From assembly GCF_004379255.2 (NCBI RefSeq), contig NC_056051.1:9773968-9837967 (forward strand): DNA of 64,000 nucleotides, given 5' to 3'. Source of the stretch: Salvia splendens (Eukaryota; Streptophyta; Magnoliopsida; Lamiales; Lamiaceae). The first letter of the stretch is position 1, and each line of letters begins with the position of its first letter. Made by a program: the position numbers and the translations under genes. Under the pieces are notes generated by a model. It saw only the letters and a program-made list of their open reading frames with translations. It did not search any database and was not told the origin of the DNA. Below are positions 23,041 to 34,210 of the stretch, piece after piece.

Positions 23041-23553
23041 TATTAGAAACATGTGGAAAATGTGGGAAACCTTTGATGTGGCCAAGACCTATGGCCTTTC
23101 ATCTTAGGTAACCCCCAAATGCATAATGAGGTACCTTAATGAGGTCACTCATATCCTATAAATAGGTGTGAGTTTGAGAGATGAAGGACACACGACAACA
23201 AGCATTCTCACTTCTCTCGCTCTCTACATCCTAGTTCACATTCTAGGAGCATTGCATAGCTCGATTCTCGGAACTCCATCAAGTTCGCCAGTGCCTAGCG
23301 GGTTTGAGGTGCTTCTACACGCTAGGAGGAAGTCGTTTTATCTTTGGGGGCAATACGCCATTCCGTGAGCACTAGCCGGGGCGTAATTTGTCTTGAGGAA
23401 AAAGGGCTTTCCTCGACTCGACTTATAAATTTGGTTTGCTTTATTTCCATTGTAATTTTCATTCCTCTTTTTGTTGCAAAGTTTCCTTTCGATTGTAATA
23501 GTTAGAGTACCGTCTGTACACGGCTTGAGAATTTCTTCCCATTATTTCTAACA
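23041..23553 (+). repeat. 3' LTR of Copia-1
   Basis: 513 bp, direct repeat of 18550-19077, followed by the TSD ttaat. Confidence 0.9.
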
Positions 23554-23883
23554 TTAATGTCGAAGAGGAAGAATGGGAGGAAAATGGTACAGTGAGGGGA
23601 AATTCTACAGTGAGGGACCATCCTACACATGATCAAGATGGTCGTATATTCATTCATCTGAGGGATGATGGATTGTAAGTGGATAGATAATTTTATACAT
23701 TTTTTTTATAAATATTAAAGTTTCTAACTATATATTGATATGCAGATTGTACCCTTCCAAAGATGTGGCGAACATATTGCACGATGTTTTTCAGAATATA
23801 GTGCACCCAAACGCATTCATCTCAGGGATGATGCATGCATTGAATCCTATTGGCAAGAATTTAAGGTAATTGTATAAACTATA

Positions 23884-25068
23884 TGTTGGTTTCCGGGATT
23901 ACAAGATATAACAGTAGGGCGTAATACAATACAAAAGAAGGAATACAAATGGAAAACGGAACTGAAATTACAAATGAAAAATTGAAACAACTAAACCGTG
24001 AAGTTTGATAGCCGAGTCGAGGAGGCCTCTTCCCGCAAGACGAGATACGCCACGGTAGTGCTCTCGGTTTGGCGTGTCGTCCCCAAAGGTAAAACAACTA
24101 CGTCTCTGATGAAGCAGCACCGCTATCAGCAGAGCTCCGGCGAACTGGATGGAGGAGAGGGCAGAGTTTCGACAGAAAGACAATGCAGAGAGGGAGAGAG
24201 TTTATGATGCAAATGCTTGTGAATGTTGTGCAGAGATGCATGGAATGGCTCGCCTATTTATAGGCTCAGTCCACTGCTGGGGCCAACAGTCCATGATGGC
24301 TGTCATCATTGCGAGAGTGTAACTGCTGAACGTTACGACCGTTACGAGAGCTTGTGGCAGGCGTGTGCCTTTCGCTTGTGGAGAGTGGATTTCTCACGTG
24401 GCAGCCGTGTAGGCTTTGACTGTGCCACGCTTAACAATGTGTCAAGCCACTTGGATTGCTGACTCGGCGGTGGTCTAAAAAGATTAGTAATGGTCCAGAC
24501 CCAAGCTCAAAGACCACCCAATTGCCAATTGCCAAGATCCAAGTCCAAGTCCAAGTCCAAGTCCAAGTCCAAGTCCGAGATCGATATCGAGATTGGGACC
24601 GGGCCCGGGCCTGAGACCGTGATCGCGACCGCGACCGCGACCACGACCACGAGCATGAGCACGTGCACGTGCACGGGCACGGGCTCAAGCGGGCGGGCAG
24701 CGGCGGCGGCGCGCGCGTGTGGACTCTTTCACCCATCTTGGTCCACTATAATTATTAAGTAACATAAAGTCACTTAAGTTAAACACATTAAAAGATGTGT
24801 TACTTCTCCAATGTGGGATAATGAACGTTAGTTAATTATTCCCTAAGCTCAAACTCCAAGCTTTAATTAAAAGCTAATTATGCCCAACTTTAATCCACTA
24901 TTTCTCACTCACTGGAAATCGGATTTGAGAAAGTGAATATACTACATTTATTTACGTAAAATGTAGATCGACGCTATATTATTTAATTTCACAAAATTAA
25001 ATGTCTCGTCACATTTCTTATTTGGTCTAAATCCATTGACCGGGCATATTTAATCCATGATTTTTACA
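23884..25068 (-). repeat. 3' LTR of Copia-3
   Basis: 1185 bp. The polypurine tract is next to it (complement of ATCCCCACAT, 25069-25078). It contains an expanded hexanucleotide run (24539-24577) followed by a GC-rich run of alternating purine/pyrimidine triplets (24580-24720), both far shorter in the partner LTR. Confidence 0.9.
24539..24577. repeat. (CCAAGT)n microsatellite in LTR
   Basis: About six uninterrupted copies of a CCAAGT-type hexamer; the other LTR has only about two at 30705-30718. Confidence 0.85.
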
Positions 25069-25662
25069 ATCCCCACATGAGTGGAAATAGCCGAATGCAT
25101 ATGCATGCAGACACAAGCTCAACCCTCGAGAGGTATATAAGCATAAGGATAGGTAGTTGTTGGCTTTGAACCCTCCATAGTCGACACCATCGGATACACA
25201 GGCGGCTTAGTAGCGCGATGCTTTGAAGTAATCCCCCACAACGTGCACCGAGACAATGGTGTTAACGCTTAATCACCTCAACCTCATTCGTTATCACGTT
25301 TTGTGTCCATTGCGGTCTTGGACATCACTTTGGATTCATAAGTACGTTTTATGAAGCGACCACACTTCGCATTTACATAGGTGATTCTTAGTCAAGTACC
25401 TTGACATACTTGGTCTCTTTGAGAACTCCATCTCATTGAGATCCTTAAGAACCATTAAAAGTCATAGACTTAGCCTTTACCACTAGGCAAGTTCTCAATC
25501 ACTCTATTGCTCTCTAGGGAATAGATATAGTTGAGTGTTTCTCATGAACTCTCATAGCTTAGTTGTCCCTTTGAACCAAGTTCTTGGGATCTCCAGTCAT
25601 CATGGTTGGGTTACCACTATGATAATTCTTTAGTTTGTGGATTTCAAACCCATTTCATCTAG
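25069..25662 (-). other. Copia-3 3' non-coding region
   Basis: About 0.6 kb between the RNase H end and the 3' LTR, without an ORF and similar to Copia-1 and Copia-2. Confidence 0.6.
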
Positions 25663-27163
25663 CTACTTATTCATTTGATCACGGTTTAACCCTTTGGTCA
25701 GTGGATCCGCTAGATTATCTATTGACTTCACGTAGTCAATTGTAATCACCCCTGTTGTGATCAAATGTCTCACGGTGTTATGTCGTCGACGTATATGTCG
25801 AGACTTACCATTATAAAAGCCATTGTTTGCCCTTCCAATAGCTGCTTGGCTATCGCAGTGGATCAGCACTGGTGGCACTGGCTTAGACCAACATGGAATG
25901 TCTTCAAGGAAGTTCTTAAGCCACTCGGCTTCCTCACCCGCCTTGTCTAAGGCGATGAACTCCGATTCCTTGGTTGATCGGGCTATACATGTCTGTTTTG
26001 TGGATTTCCACGATACAGCACTACCCTCAATAGTAAAGACGTATCCACTTGTTGAAAGTGAGTCTCTATTGTCGGATATCCAATTTGCATCACAGTACCC
26101 TTCAAGTACCGGGGGGTATCTCGAGAAGTGTAGCCCAAGATTTTGAGTATGTTTTAAATATCTCAAAACCCTCACAAGAGCTCTCCAATGCTCTTTGCTT
26201 GGATTGCTCGTGTAACGACTCAACTTGTTCAATTAGTTAAGTACATAATGCATCCGATGACTTGTGCATACTCTTCTTGTGCAACGGGCTCGCCTTTGTT
26301 CTTGCTCAATTGAACGTCGAGTTCAATTGGAGTCTTAACCGGGGCGCCATCATAGTCTTTGAATTTATTCAATATCTTCTCAAAATAATGCGATTGTGTT
26401 AAGATGATTCCATCAGACGTTCTTAGAATCTTCATTCCAAGAACTACATCGGCTAGACCCATGTCTTTCATGTCAAAGTTTCTCTTTAACATGGCCTTTG
26501 TATCGTTAATTACTTGAGTGTTGCTACCCAAGATTAACATATCTTCAACGTATAGACACACTATAACATGACCGTTATTAGTGCTCTTGATGTAGACACA
26601 TTTGTCGCACTCGTTGATCTTGAACCCATTTGATAACATCACATTATCAAATTTCAAGTGCCATTGCAATGGCGCTTGTTTCAATCCATATAGAGAATTT
26701 ACGAGCTTGCATACCTTTTTCTCTTGTCCAGGTACTACAAACCCTTCGGGTTGTTCCATATAGATTTCATCTTCTAGTTCACCATTTAGAAACGCGGTCT
26801 TTACATCCATTTGATGAATCTCAAGATTGTGCAATGCAGCAATAGCGAGAAGCACTCGGATAGATGTAATCCTTGTTACAGGTGAGTAGGTATCGAAGAA
26901 GTCATGTCGTTCCTTTTGTTTAAAACCCTTTACTACTAATCGGGCTTTATACTTATCCACTGTTCCATCGGCCTTAAATTTCCTTTTAAGTACTCATTTG
27001 CAACCTAGAGGTTTCGCACCTTCAGGTAGATCTACCAACACCCAAGTGTGGTTTAGCAAAATTGATCAATTTCGCTTTGAACAGCTTCTCTCCAATGCAA
27101 CCCGTCTGGGCCATCCAAGGCTACTTTTATAGATGCCGGTTCTTCATCTAACATAAAAGCAAT
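25663..27163 (-). pseudogene. Copia-3 reverse transcriptase and RNase H
   Basis: Minus strand. The RT start contains GCK-stop-VLKRK with TGA at the complement of 26994-26996. The frame then runs to 26229: [37 protein letters not shown], and CLYVEDMLILGSN where the normal YVDD reads YVED. After a frame break at 26229-26232 RNase H follows (26232-25663): [46 protein letters not shown]. The first aspartate of the RT catalytic pair is replaced by glutamate, which should abolish or cripple polymerisation. Confidence 0.85.
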
Positions 27164-28195
27164 TTAGTCAGGACCAAATGTTTTTGGTGTTCTGACCCTA
27201 CTACCACGTCTTAGTACTGTATCATTTGGATCGGGCCTTGCACGCTTGCGTGATTTAGGTTCCTCATCCACTGATTTAGAACTAGTGGCTTCAATCTCCA
27301 CTGGCTTAGAACTTGTGGCTTCTTCTTCAATTCTTGTCTCAAAATTGGTTAAGACTTTTTCCTTGTCTTTGCAAGGAAATGTATTTTCGAGAAATACAAC
27401 ATTCCTTGACTCAATTGTTGTTCCTACAGTAATAGTCGATATTTCAGACTTGTGAACAACAAATCGATATGCACTACTATTAAGTGCATATCCAATGAAG
27501 ATACAATCAACCGTTTTAGGTCCGATTGTAACTTCTTTGGGCGGAGGAACCATCACCTTAGCCAAACACCCCCACACTTTGAGGTATTTGTAGGATGGCT
27601 TCCTTCCCTTCCACAACTCATAAGGAGTAACATCTTTTCCTTTGAGAGGGATCTTATTCAAGATATAGTTGGCTGTCAATACAGCTTCCCCCCACATGTT
27701 ATGTGGTAATCCTGAAGTCAGAAGCAGTGCATTCATCATCTCTTTTAGAGTTCGATTTTTACTTTCTGCAACACCATTAGATTGTGGTGAATATGGTGCA
27801 GTCGTTTGATGAATTATACCACCTGCGTTGCATATCTCCTCAAACGGGGCTATATATTCGCCTCCTCTATCGCTTCGAATCGTTTTGATTTTACAACCAA
27901 GTTGATTCTCAACTTCGTTCTTATAATTTTTGAACGCTTCTATTGCTTCATCTTTACTTCTTAAAAGATAAATGTAGCAATACCTTATGCAATCATTTAT
28001 GAAAGTGATAAAGTACTTTTTATCACCTCTAGTTTGCACCATCTTTAAATCACATACGTCCGTGTGAATTAATTCAAGGGGTTTTGTGCTTCGTTCCACC
28101 GAGTGAAACGACAACTTAGTCATTTTTGCTTCAAGACAAATTTCACATTTATCTTGGATATCCAATTCATTAGCCTTTAGTAAATCTAAATTCAC
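27164..28195 (-). pseudogene. Copia-3 integrase
   Basis: 343 codons open. The end of the GAG-pre-integrase zinc region ([14 protein letters not shown]) is followed by [16 protein letters not shown] and [14 protein letters not shown], giving the D-D-E triad, then [36 protein letters not shown] and a Lys/Arg-rich C-terminal part. It stops at FGPD just before the RT domain. It catalyses strand transfer in intact elements and is the longest open copia frame after the Copia-1 RT. Confidence 0.85.
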
Positions 28196-30015
28196 TAATC
28201 TTTTAATGGCTTTTTAATTCACATGTCCCAATCTACAATGCCACAAATTTGAACACTCAGTCAAGTAAGAGGAAATAGATGCTTTATTATTAGCCAAAGG
28301 CTTCGCAACACTGCGAGTTGCCACACTAAGTTTGAAAAGCCCGTCGGTTACATAACCTTTCCCGATGGATTTTCCAAACTTATACAATACAAACCTATCA
28401 GACTCAAATACAAGTTTAAACCCCTTATTAACTAGTATTAATCCTGACACTAGGTTCTTGCAGATATCCGGGACATGCAGCACATCCTTCAGCGTTATTG
28501 TGACGCCAGACGTCATCATGAGGATCACATTTCCGATACCAAGGACTTCGGAGGATGCTTGATTCCCCATGTTGATCTTCCTCCCTTCAACAGAAGTGTA
28601 GGAGGCAAACTTGCTCCTCTCTGAGCAGACATGAGCAGTATCGCCGGTGTCGATGAACCAGCCACCCTTGTTATCAACAAGGTTAACCTCTTCAGTGACC
28701 ACAGCAATGAGGTCGTTTTCATCCCAGTCCTTGAACTCCTTCTCAACGACGTGGGAAGTCGGCTTCTTCTTCTTGCTGCGGCAGTCCTTTGCAAAGTGGC
28801 CCGGTTTGCCACATTTGTAGCAATCACCTTCAAACTTCTTTGTAGGCTGCTTTCCCTTCCCTTTGTCATTTGGACGATTTGGGCGAGGGCGTTTGTTGGA
28901 GGGACCGCCCCGCTCCAACAGATTGGCTTTGGCTTCAAGTGGGGTGAAGCTCTTAGCCTTTTGGTCGCTTTTGCACACATCAGCCTCAATGCGCAATTTC
29001 ACGATCAAGTCTTCAAGGGTCATCTGCTTTCGCTTGTGCTTGAGATAGCTCTTGAAGTCCTTCCAACTAGGAGGAAGCTTGTCAATGATCGTGCACCTTA
29101 GGAATTTGTCATCCCTTCAGCCACTAATGCATGGATGATCATCTTGTAGTCCATAAACTTGGATGCTACAACTTGTTCAGTACCTGCAGCATTATCTATG
29201 CTATACTTATTTTCTAGGCTTTCCCACATTTGTTTAGATGTGGTTACATTGGAGTATACATTGTAGAGGCTATCATCTAATGCACTTAAAATAAAATTTT
29301 TACATAGATAATCCCCTTTTCTCCAAGCTTCATAGTCCACCATGACTTCGAGCCTAGTCTCTTGATCACTTGGCACGGGCGGCTTGTTTTCCGTGAGGAA
29401 GTTGGCGACGCCCAATGTTGTCAAATAGAACAACATCTTTTGGTACCATCTTTAGAAGTCAGATCCTCCAAACTTTGGTGTCTTCTCGGCAGGTGGCATC
29501 ATTCTTGGTACCAAAGGTGCCGCACTTGGTCCATGGAAGGAACCAATTCCGTTGCCTCCGAAGGAGCCAACAACATGGTTGGACATAGAGCCCCCACCAT
29601 TCATGTTAGGCATAGAGCCCGCCATGGTCGTGTTGGGCATAGAGCCCGTCATGTTCATATTGGTCCCGGAGGAGCCAATACCCGTGTTGGTCCCGAAGGA
29701 ACCAGCACCCGTGTGAGACCCGAAGGCCCCAGCACCTGTGTGAGACCCGAAGGCCCCAGCACTCGATCCATTAAAGGATCCGAAGGAACCACTAAAAGTG
29801 GAACCAACCGATCCCCTCGAGGTGGATCCGCCAGTGTGCCCAAGGGGGTTAACGAACTCCCAAGGGGTTGTTGATGAAGATGGGTAGCGCCCTGGAGTGG
29901 GCATCATCGTCGGAATCGACGAAGTGTTGACCGGTCCAGTGGTCGCCATGTTGGAGGAAATGGCGGCGGCGGAGGTGGCAGCAACGGTGTTGGATTCAGT
30001 CAACATCTCCAGCAA
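28196..30015 (-). pseudogene. Copia-3 gag, protease and GAG-pre-integrase
   Basis: From right to left. N-terminal Gag (30015-29452) is a Gly/Ser/Asn-rich repeat region with FGSHTGAGAFGSHTGAGSFG-type units. The gag_2 core (29436-29098) has MLFYLTTLGVANFL, DYLCKNFILSALDDSLYNVY and the DYKM motif. A further piece (29023-28214) has the CCHC zinc knuckle CYKCGKPGHFAKDC, then protease WFIDTGDTAHVCSERS, and GAG-pre-integrase (LWHCRLGHVN) just before 28214. The frame is broken near 29452 and 29098. The protease reads DTGD where DTGA is usual. Confidence 0.82.
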
Positions 30016-30094
30016 AGGTGTTAAAGGTTTCGAAAGTTTTAATTTCAGTTAAGTCCAAATTCCTTCAAAAGCAAGTTATATCTCGTCTTGAGAT

Positions 30095-31121
30095 TGTTGG
30101 TTTCTGGGATTACAAGAGATAACAGTAGGGCGTAATACAACCCAAAAGAAGGAATACAAATGGAAAACTGAACTGAAATTACAACTGAAAAATTGAAACA
30201 ACTAAACCGTGAATTTTGATAGCCGAGTCGAGGAGGCCTCTTCCCGCAAGACGAGATACACCCCGGTAGTGCTCTCGGTTTGGCGTGTCGTCCCCAAAGG
30301 TAAAACGGCTACGTCTCTGGTGAAGCAGCACCGCTATCAGCAGAGCTCTGGCGAACTGGATGGAGGAGAGAGCAGAGCTTCTACAGAAAGACAATGCAGA
30401 GAGGGAGAGAGTTTATGATGCAAATGCTTGTGAATGTTGTGCAGAGATGCATGGAATGGCTAGCCTATTTATAGGCCCAGTCCACTGCTGGGGGGTCAAC
30501 AGCCATGATGGTTGTCATCATTGCGAGAGTGTAACTGCCAAACGTTACGACCGTTACGAGAGCTTGTGGCAGGCGTGTGCCTTTCGCGTGTGGATTTCTC
30601 ACGTGGCAGCCGTGTAGGCTTTGACTGTGCCACGCTTGACATTGTGTCAAGCCACTTGGATTGCTGACTCGGCGGTGGTCTAAAAAGATTAGTAATGGTC
30701 CAGACCCAAGTCCAAGTCCGAGATCGAGATCGGGATCGGGACCGGTCGGCGGCGCGCGCGTGTGTGCGCGTGTGGGCTCTTTCACCCATCTTGGTCCACT
30801 ATAATTATTAAGTAGCATAAAGTCACTTAATTTAAACACATTAAAAGATGTGTTACTTCTCCAATGTGGGATAATTAACATTAGTTAATTATTCCCTAAG
30901 CTCAAACTCCAAGCTTTAATTAAAAGCTAATTATGCCCAACTTTAATCCACTATTTCTCACTCACCGGAAATCGGATTTGAGAAAGTGAATATACTACAA
31001 TTATCTACGTAAAATGTAGATCGACGCTATATCATTTAATTTCACAAAATTAAATGTCTCGTCACATTTATTATTTGGTCAAAATCCATTTACCGGGCAT
31101 ATTTAATCCATGATTTTTACA
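30095..31121 (-). repeat. 5' LTR of Copia-3
   Basis: 1027 bp, direct repeat of 23884-25068 with a contracted microsatellite region. On the minus strand the internal region begins ATCTCAAGACGAGATAT, as in Copia-2, so the family does not use the usual TGGTATCAGAGC primer site. Confidence 0.9.
30466..30473 (-). promoter_or_regulatory. TATA box in Copia-3 5' LTR
   Basis: TATAAATA on the minus strand; the matching copy in the 3' LTR is at 24255-24262. Confidence 0.5.
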
Positions 31122-31866
31122 CTATAAACCATTAGAGTAAAGAATGGTCAAGGTTTTACTTGATATTCTAATTGCAGTTTAGAATTTCTTGATGTAACTG
31201 AATTCTTTTGTTTATCAACATTGGTTGGGTAGTCTATAGAATTTTTTTATATTTTATTTAATATTTTGTTCTAACTTTTTTTGTTTTCTTTTATATTATT
31301 TTGCAGGTACATGCAAATATTGAGAACTATAATCAAGATCTGGCCAAAATTGCTTTTCGTAAAAGATGTAAGCGTAAGTATGGCGTTCATATCTACAAAC
31401 TGAAAAATAGGAAAAGAAAGCCTGCTTACTTCACGGATGTGTTGTGGGAAGATTACACTAAAGCGTGGAAGACGGCTGAGTCTATCAAGGTATCCGAGAA
31501 ATGCTCGAAAAACCGTAAACAAGGATATGAGAAAGCCCCCGGCACACATTGTAACGGATGTGTTTCATTTGATGCGACTGTGGAAAAGATGGTAGACATT
31601 GCATTTTCTAGTTTAACTTATTCATTTTTTAATTATTGTTAATCATTTTGAATATTGTTTGCAGATTAAAGAAATAATGGGAAGATGCCTAAATTTGTAG
31701 AATTTTATAAAAGGGTTCACACGCTAAGGGGCAAAGATTCACAGGGGGAGTTGTGTTCGCAGCGCACCATAGAAAAAATGGTAATTTCAAATTAATTTGC
31801 TTACAAATTTATTTATCTATAATTAATTTTTGAGTGACAGCTGCTGGAAGTAAATATCTTTAGTAT

Positions 31867-31962
31867 GATGAATAGTAAATATGAATATGATGGTAGTAGT
31901 GACTATGATAATCAGATGAATAGTAAATATGAATATGATGGTAGTAGTGACTATGATAATCA
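31867..31962. repeat. Two-copy 48-bp tandem repeat
   Basis: 31867-31914 is repeated exactly at 31915-31962 (GATGAATAGTAAATATGAAT...). It lies in the intron before the last exon of the CACTA second gene. Confidence 0.9.
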
Positions 31963-32345
31963 TTTGATCCTTTGATGATCACCCCCAAAATATGAAATTA
32001 AATAAGATATCAAGCATTTTTTTGGTCTTGCATCTTTGGGATTTTAAATGAAGAAAAATGGGGACTGCCTTGCATCTATGCTATGCTTCCATGATTGATT
32101 CTATGTGAGCATTTCATGAAAACCAAGGCAGTGTTGGGGTTTACCATCTGCTGATATCATTACTGTTGATATTAAAGGTTTGTTTTGAAGAAGTGAACTG
32201 ATGGTGATGAGCATATATGTGAGTGTGTGTATATATATATAAATTTGATTCTTGATTACTATTGATAACATAACTGTTGAAATAAGAGGTGCTGTTGAAA
32301 AGGAGTCAGATATCACTTTCCTCGGTTAAATTTTCATCACAATTA

Positions 32346-32346
<1 letters not shown>

Positions 32347-32378
<32 letters not shown>
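32347..32378. repeat. (TA)n microsatellite
   Basis: About 16 uninterrupted TA dinucleotides in the same CACTA intron. Confidence 0.9.
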
Positions 32379-32381
<3 letters not shown>

Positions 32382-33049
32382 CAAATACTAACTTCTAAGT
32401 TGATATTTGGAACAGCCTCTTACTATGTCTTTGTTTGTTTATAGGAGCAATTTATGGCAAGAGCCGATGAATTACGGGCTGCAGGGGAAGTAGATCCAGA
32501 TTTGGATAGCATTTTCCTTGACCTTTTTGGGAAGAATATGAAGAGACAACGAATTCTCGGAGCCGGACAGGCAACAAGCATTTATTTCCCTAATGCTAGT
32601 AGTTCGTCCACTGGGGGCTCGGGCGTTAGCAAGGAAGAGTTACAAGCAATGCGAGAGCAAATCACTATTGAGGTGCGCGAGGAGTTGGAGCAGCAAAATG
32701 AGGTGTCGCACGCGGAGTTGGAGATGCTAAATGAGGCGTTGCGCGCAGAGCTGGAGAGGAAAAATGCAGTGTCACACGCTGAGTTAGCGAGGCAAAATGT
32801 GGAGTTACGCGTGGAATTTGCGAAAGAAAATGAGAGGGTATTAGAACAATTGTTTACCCTTAGTGAAAAGGTTAGTAGAATGAGTTAAACAGTGTAAAAC
32901 AATCTTATTAAATTTATGTAAGTTTTGAATTTTGATAACTTTTCATTCTCGTTTCATTATTCTTTTTATTTAATAAATTATCCAGATAATAATTTAAAAA
33001 AAAATTATATTAGAATGCCAATTTACAAACAAAAAATATATTCTGAATA

Positions 33050-33372
33050 CTAATTACTAGCACCATTGTGCTCGCAAAAGAGCTGAAATTAAATAGTCTA
33101 AAATTTACTGAGTACAAGGGAGGAGCTAGAAAACTTACTAGCACAATGGAGGTGCTTGCAATTTTGCAAGCACATATATAGCTTGGTCGACATCGCCCAT
33201 TAGCGAGCAAAAAGGTGGTCGGAAAATAACTTCTCCTAGCAAAACTGCTATCAAATTTGGTACAAGCGCTATAGCTACTCGAAATCTGCTAGCAAAACTG
33301 ACTGTTGCGAGCACCTTAATATAGTTTTGCTAGCACCATTGTGCTAGCAAATGGCCGCTTTTTTTTGTAGTG
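33050..33372 (-). repeat. Right subterminal and terminal repeats of CACTA
   Basis: Multiple copies of GCTAGCAAAA, GCTCGCAA and GCTTGCAA in both orientations (33055-33350), ending in GCTTTTTTTTGTAGTG. This mirrors the left end. Confidence 0.78.
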
Positions 33373-33537
33373 ACATGCCATGATTTGCATGTGACAATAT
33401 AATACTTCTGTGACTTGATTATACTTGGAATATAGGAAGGTAGATTTTGATAGAAATACGTTGGGATAGAATCATTATTTGATGTAGTGAAAAGCGAGGA
33501 ATGTTGAGGTTTCTTGCCTGAGTTTGTCCATGTCTAC

Positions 33538-34210
33538 TGATGAATCCGCGAATTTTTGATGGTGATGAATGCTCGTAAAAATAAAGGAAGATCAACACAC
33601 AGAGATTTACGTGGTTCGATTTACTGAGGTAAATCTACGTCCACGGGAAGAAAAGAGGGCAGAGTTGTATTGCTTGATCTGTTTTCTACAGCTAACAATA
33701 CAGACTTGCTATTTGCTACTTTCTCTCTTAGAGAGCTTAACAGAAGTTAACAGAAGAAGACTATCTATCTGACCTAGGTTCTATTTATACATTGAACCAA
33801 GATCGTGGCATGCAGCATTTATTAGGTAGTGGATGTCGTGGAGGTCGTGGCGACCTTGCATGGGTCCACTATCCTGCATGAGTTAATGACTGCTTGACAC
33901 CACTAAATAGATCGTCGGTGTAGCGGAGGTGGAAATCTTGCATGAGTCCACTATTTCCTAGTTCGGTCGAATACTGAGACCGGACTGCTGAATTATTGCC
34001 GAGCAGCTTTTGCCGATCTGAGAGTAGAGCTTGATGCCGACCAGAGAGCAGAGTTTGATTGGTTAGCTTTTACCGAGCTGTAGGCTGGGGCCGAACTGAA
34101 CTCTTGAGTCATGCCGGACTGATACTCTTTAGCCATGCCGAACTGATACTCTTTCTTGGGCTTTACTGCTGTTGGGCTTGTTTAGTATTTGTTTAGTACG
34201 TACTCCATCA
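33538..34210 (-). repeat. 3' LTR of Tat element
   Basis: 673 bp with the TATA box complement at 33782-33789. It holds a fortuitous 67-codon frame that is also present in the 5' LTR. Confidence 0.93.

Larger units (their letters stand above)
18550..23553 (+). mobile_element. Copia-1, gag-less Ty1/copia element in CACTA
   Basis: The LTRs at 18550-19077 and 23041-23553 start TATTAGAAACATG and end TTTCTAACA. The element is flanked by ttaat at 18545-18549 and 23554-23558, a perfect TSD. The internal order PR-INT-RT-RNase H identifies Ty1/copia. Protease lies only about 390 bp from the 5' LTR, against about 1.4 kb in Copia-3, so most of gag and the normal leader are missing. The LTRs differ by a dozen or so substitutions plus a 15-bp indel, so this insertion is older than the Tat element. 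Confidence 0.93.
23884..31121 (-). mobile_element. Copia-3, Ty1/copia element in a CACTA intron
   Basis: The LTRs at 23884-25068 and 30095-31121 start TGTTGGTTTC(C/T)GGGATT and end ATGATTTTTACA on the plus strand. The flanks are ctata at 23879-23883 and 31122-31126, a perfect TSD. The minus-strand internal region has gag, PR, INT, RT and RNase H in copia order. The insertion lies 18 bp inside an intron of the CACTA second gene. Motif changes in protease (DTGD) and RT (YVED), plus stops, make it inactive. Confidence 0.95.
18497..32888 (+). pseudogene. CACTA second gene, Ptta/En/Spm family
   Basis: Plus-strand pieces with splice-like borders. 18497-18549 plus 23559-23674 encode an acidic stretch and are split by Copia-1. 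23746-23865 ends in ESYWQEFK. 31307-31591 follows directly in phase (VHANIENYNQDL) and holds the family signature: WEDYTKAW, then SEKCSKNRKQ and GTHCNGCVSFD. 31665-31780 and 32445-32888 complete the gene. The last exon ends in a Glu-rich coiled coil with repeated SHAELE/ALRAELER heptads (about 32640-32880). Introns: 23675-23745, 23866-31306 (containing Copia-3), 31592-31664, 31781-32444. Exon 31665-31780 needs a frame change near 31690 to stay open, so I call a pseudogene. In En/Spm the TNPA-type protein binds the subterminal repeats. Confidence 0.7.
7020..33372 (+). mobile_element. CACTA (En/Spm) transposon with nested insertions
   Basis: The left end starts CACTACAAAAAAAAGCG and continues CCCATTTGCTA. 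The right end, read on the minus strand, starts CACTACAAAAAAAAGCG and continues GCCATTTGCTA. The terminal inverted repeat is therefore close to identical over about 28 bp. Copies of TGCTAGCAAAA and GCTCGCAA lie in both ends (7020-7240 and 33050-33372), the subterminal repeats expected of this superfamily. Between the ends lie a TNP2-type transposase pseudogene and a Ptta/En/Spm-family gene, both plus strand. Subtracting three copia elements, a TIR element and a MITE leaves roughly 6 kb of CACTA DNA. The 3-bp flanks (tgc left, aca right) do not match, so the target duplication has mutated or an end was rearranged. Confidence 0.85.

Noticed and set aside
24431..24762. Repetitive Ser/Lys or Trp/Thr-rich ORFs in the Copia-3 LTR
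   Set aside because: They are translations of a hexanucleotide microsatellite and GC-rich triplet run.
29362..29874. 170-codon plus-strand ORF
   Set aside because: Shadow of the Gly/Ser repeat region of minus-strand Copia-3 Gag. The same shadow appears over Copia-2 at 12565-13170.
33569..33772. 67-codon ORF in the Tat LTR, identical at 40262-40465
   Set aside because: Identity follows from nearly identical LTRs. The ORF is antisense to the element's transcription.
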